This document shows, one piece after another, positions 10,927 through 11,847 of a stretch of 11,847 bases of DNA. The notes beneath the pieces are model-generated. The model saw only the letters and a program-made list of their open reading frames with translations, ran no database searches and was not told where the DNA came from. The position numbers and the translations under genes are program-made. The DNA is taken from assembly GCA_900769775.1 (NCBI GenBank), contig CAAGHT010000047.1, positions 1 through 11,847 on the forward strand. The letters run 5' to 3'. Position 1 is the stretch's first letter. Each line of letters opens with the position of its first letter. Source of the DNA: Clostridia bacterium. GTDB lineage: Bacteria; Bacillota; Clostridia; Oscillospirales; Acutalibacteraceae.

Positions 10927-11847
10927 AGGTTTTGACTGCTGAAAATATGAAAAAAGCCGAGGCACTTGCAGCAGAGGGCGGCACAAGCTATTCTGCCCTT
11001 ATGGAAAATGCAGGCACCGCGGCGGCAAATGTTATAATGCAGACCGTTTCTCCCGTTGGACTTACGGCCGCAGTTCTTTGCGGCAGCGGCAACAACGGAG
11101 GGGACGGTTTTGTCATAGCGAGAAGACTTTTTGAAAGGGGCTGGAAGCCCTTTATCGTGCTTGCCTCGGGCGAGCCGAAAAAGGGAGAAGCCGCCGCTAT
11201 GCGCTCCCGACTTCCCGACGGCATCTCGGTTTATGATGAGACCTTTTCTGCAACGGCTATCCGTATGCTCTCCTCTGCCGATATTATTGTCGATGCCATC
11301 TTCGGAACAGGACTGACCCGACCGCCCGAGGGCTTTGCCGCCGAGGTAATTCGTGCCGCAAATGCCTCTTCGGCTATCCGCTTTGCCATTGATTTGCCGA
11401 GCGGCGCCGTCTGCGATACGGGCGAGGTTCTCGGCATCTGCTTTAATGCCGAGCGCACAATAACCTTTGAGGCTATGAAGCCTTGCCACATTTTGCCACC
11501 CTCAAACGCCTATTCAGGAAAGGTCAGCGCCGTTTCTATCGGTATTGGCAAGCCGATAATTGATTCTCTGCCCTCTGTTGCCGAGGTAATTTCGGGCGCA
11601 GTAAAAAGAAAACGCTCCAAAAATGACCATAAGGGCACCTTTGGAACAGCCCTCTCGGTTGCCGGCTCTTACGGAATGTCGGGCGCCGCAATTCTTCTTT
11701 CAAATGCATCTCTCAGAAGCGGTGTCGGCATAATGAAAGAGAATATAGAAAAGAGCGTTTATGACGTTATAATAAACGGCGAGGACATGGCATCTGTGGT
11801 TGTAGAAACAGATTACCACAACCTGAGTCTTTGCCCTTCAAACATCA
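10923..11847 (+). CDS. nnr: Bifunctional NAD(P)H-hydrate epimerase / ADP-dependent NAD(P)H-hydrate dehydratase, 3' truncated by window
   Basis: The 308 codons present run off the window without a stop. Residues 1 to about 215 are a YjeF-N epimerase domain, with CGSGNNGGDGF at 53-63, FGTGLTRPPEGF around 128-139 and the IDLPSG catalytic loop near 158-163. It interconverts R- and S-NAD(P)HX. From about 225 a carbohydrate-kinase-like YjeF-C dehydratase domain begins, with HKGTFG at 236-241 and GSYGMSGAAILLSNASLRSGVG at about 247-268; it restores NAD(P)H from the S-hydrate using ADP. Together the two halves repair damaged nicotinamide cofactors in the cytosol. The start codon overlaps the stop of the preceding membrane protein gene (ATGA). 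The ATP/ADP and catalytic aspartate region of the dehydratase lies beyond the window. Confidence 0.93.
   Translation, partial: MKVLTAENMKKAEALAAEGGTSYSALMENAGTAAANVIMQTVSPVGLTAAVLCGSGNNGGDGFVIARRLFERGWKPFIVLASGEPKKGEAAAMRSRLPDGISVYDETFSATAIRMLSSADIIVDAIFGTGLTRPPEGFAAEVIRAANASSAIRFAIDLPSGAVCDTGEVLGICFNAERTITFEAMKPCHILPPSNAYSGKVSAVSIGIGKPIIDSLPSVAEVISGAVKRKRSKNDHKGTFGTALSVAGSYGMSGAAILLSNASLRSGVGIMKENIEKSVYDVIINGEDMASVVVETDYHNLSLCPSNI

Noticed and set aside
10830..11489. Antisense frames opposite the NAD(P)H-hydrate repair gene
   Set aside because: The plus strand encodes clear YjeF-N and YjeF-C motifs through the whole interval; the antisense frames are shadows.

Overview
The window looks like the chromosome of a strictly anaerobic, low-to-moderate GC Firmicute of the class Clostridia, probably Oscillospiraceae/Ruminococcaceae-like. 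This is inferred from gene content: Rex, PerR, reverse rubrerythrin, a flavin-reductase-domain protein, a DUF421/DUF4363 pair and a DUF1015 tail. Strong AGGAGG-type ribosome binding sites, consensus sigma-A promoters and intrinsic terminators agree with it. No phage, transposon, CRISPR or rRNA genes are seen.

Layout: (1) 1-360 holds the 3' end of a DUF1015-type gene, a terminator, and tRNA-Glu(TTC) and tRNA-Met(CAT) on the minus strand, driven by a perfect consensus promoter. (2) 361-742 is an AT-rich gap with a small cluster of DnaA-box-like 9-mers and the promoter of an EamA/DMT exporter (743-1630). (3) 1855-3785 is an ECF-type sigma factor overlapping a membrane-anchored probable anti-sigma factor with an unusual ectodomain. 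(4) 3886-5582 (minus) is rex followed by a DUF421-DUF4363 pair; the rex terminator hairpin contains the DUF421 ribosome binding site. (5) 5684-7254 (plus) is a peroxide-defence operon divergent from rex: perR, reverse rubrerythrin and a flavin reductase domain that has no start codon of its own. (6) 7420-8249 (minus) is a polysaccharide pyruvyl transferase-type gene broken by a 2-base shift in a GA repeat. (7) 8558-10392 holds a YD-repeat-like lipoprotein, apparently started at CTG, and a membrane protein. (8) 10423-end holds a small membrane protein overlapping a bifunctional NAD(P)H-hydrate repair enzyme that runs off the window.

The central part is a redox block. Rex (NADH/NAD+ sensing) and PerR (peroxide sensing) sit back to back, and the PerR operon carries a peroxidase plus a plausible flavin electron donor. 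A perfect 10-3-10 palindrome with an extra direct half-site lies in the perR promoter and is the probable operator.

The best leads are: the rubrerythrin/flavin reductase junction (frameshift or broken fusion), the GA-tract frameshift, a promoter-plus-dyad module repeated three times in identical register (7277, 8491, 9759), and the terminator/RBS overlap after rex. I did not find a convincing entirely new multi-gene system.
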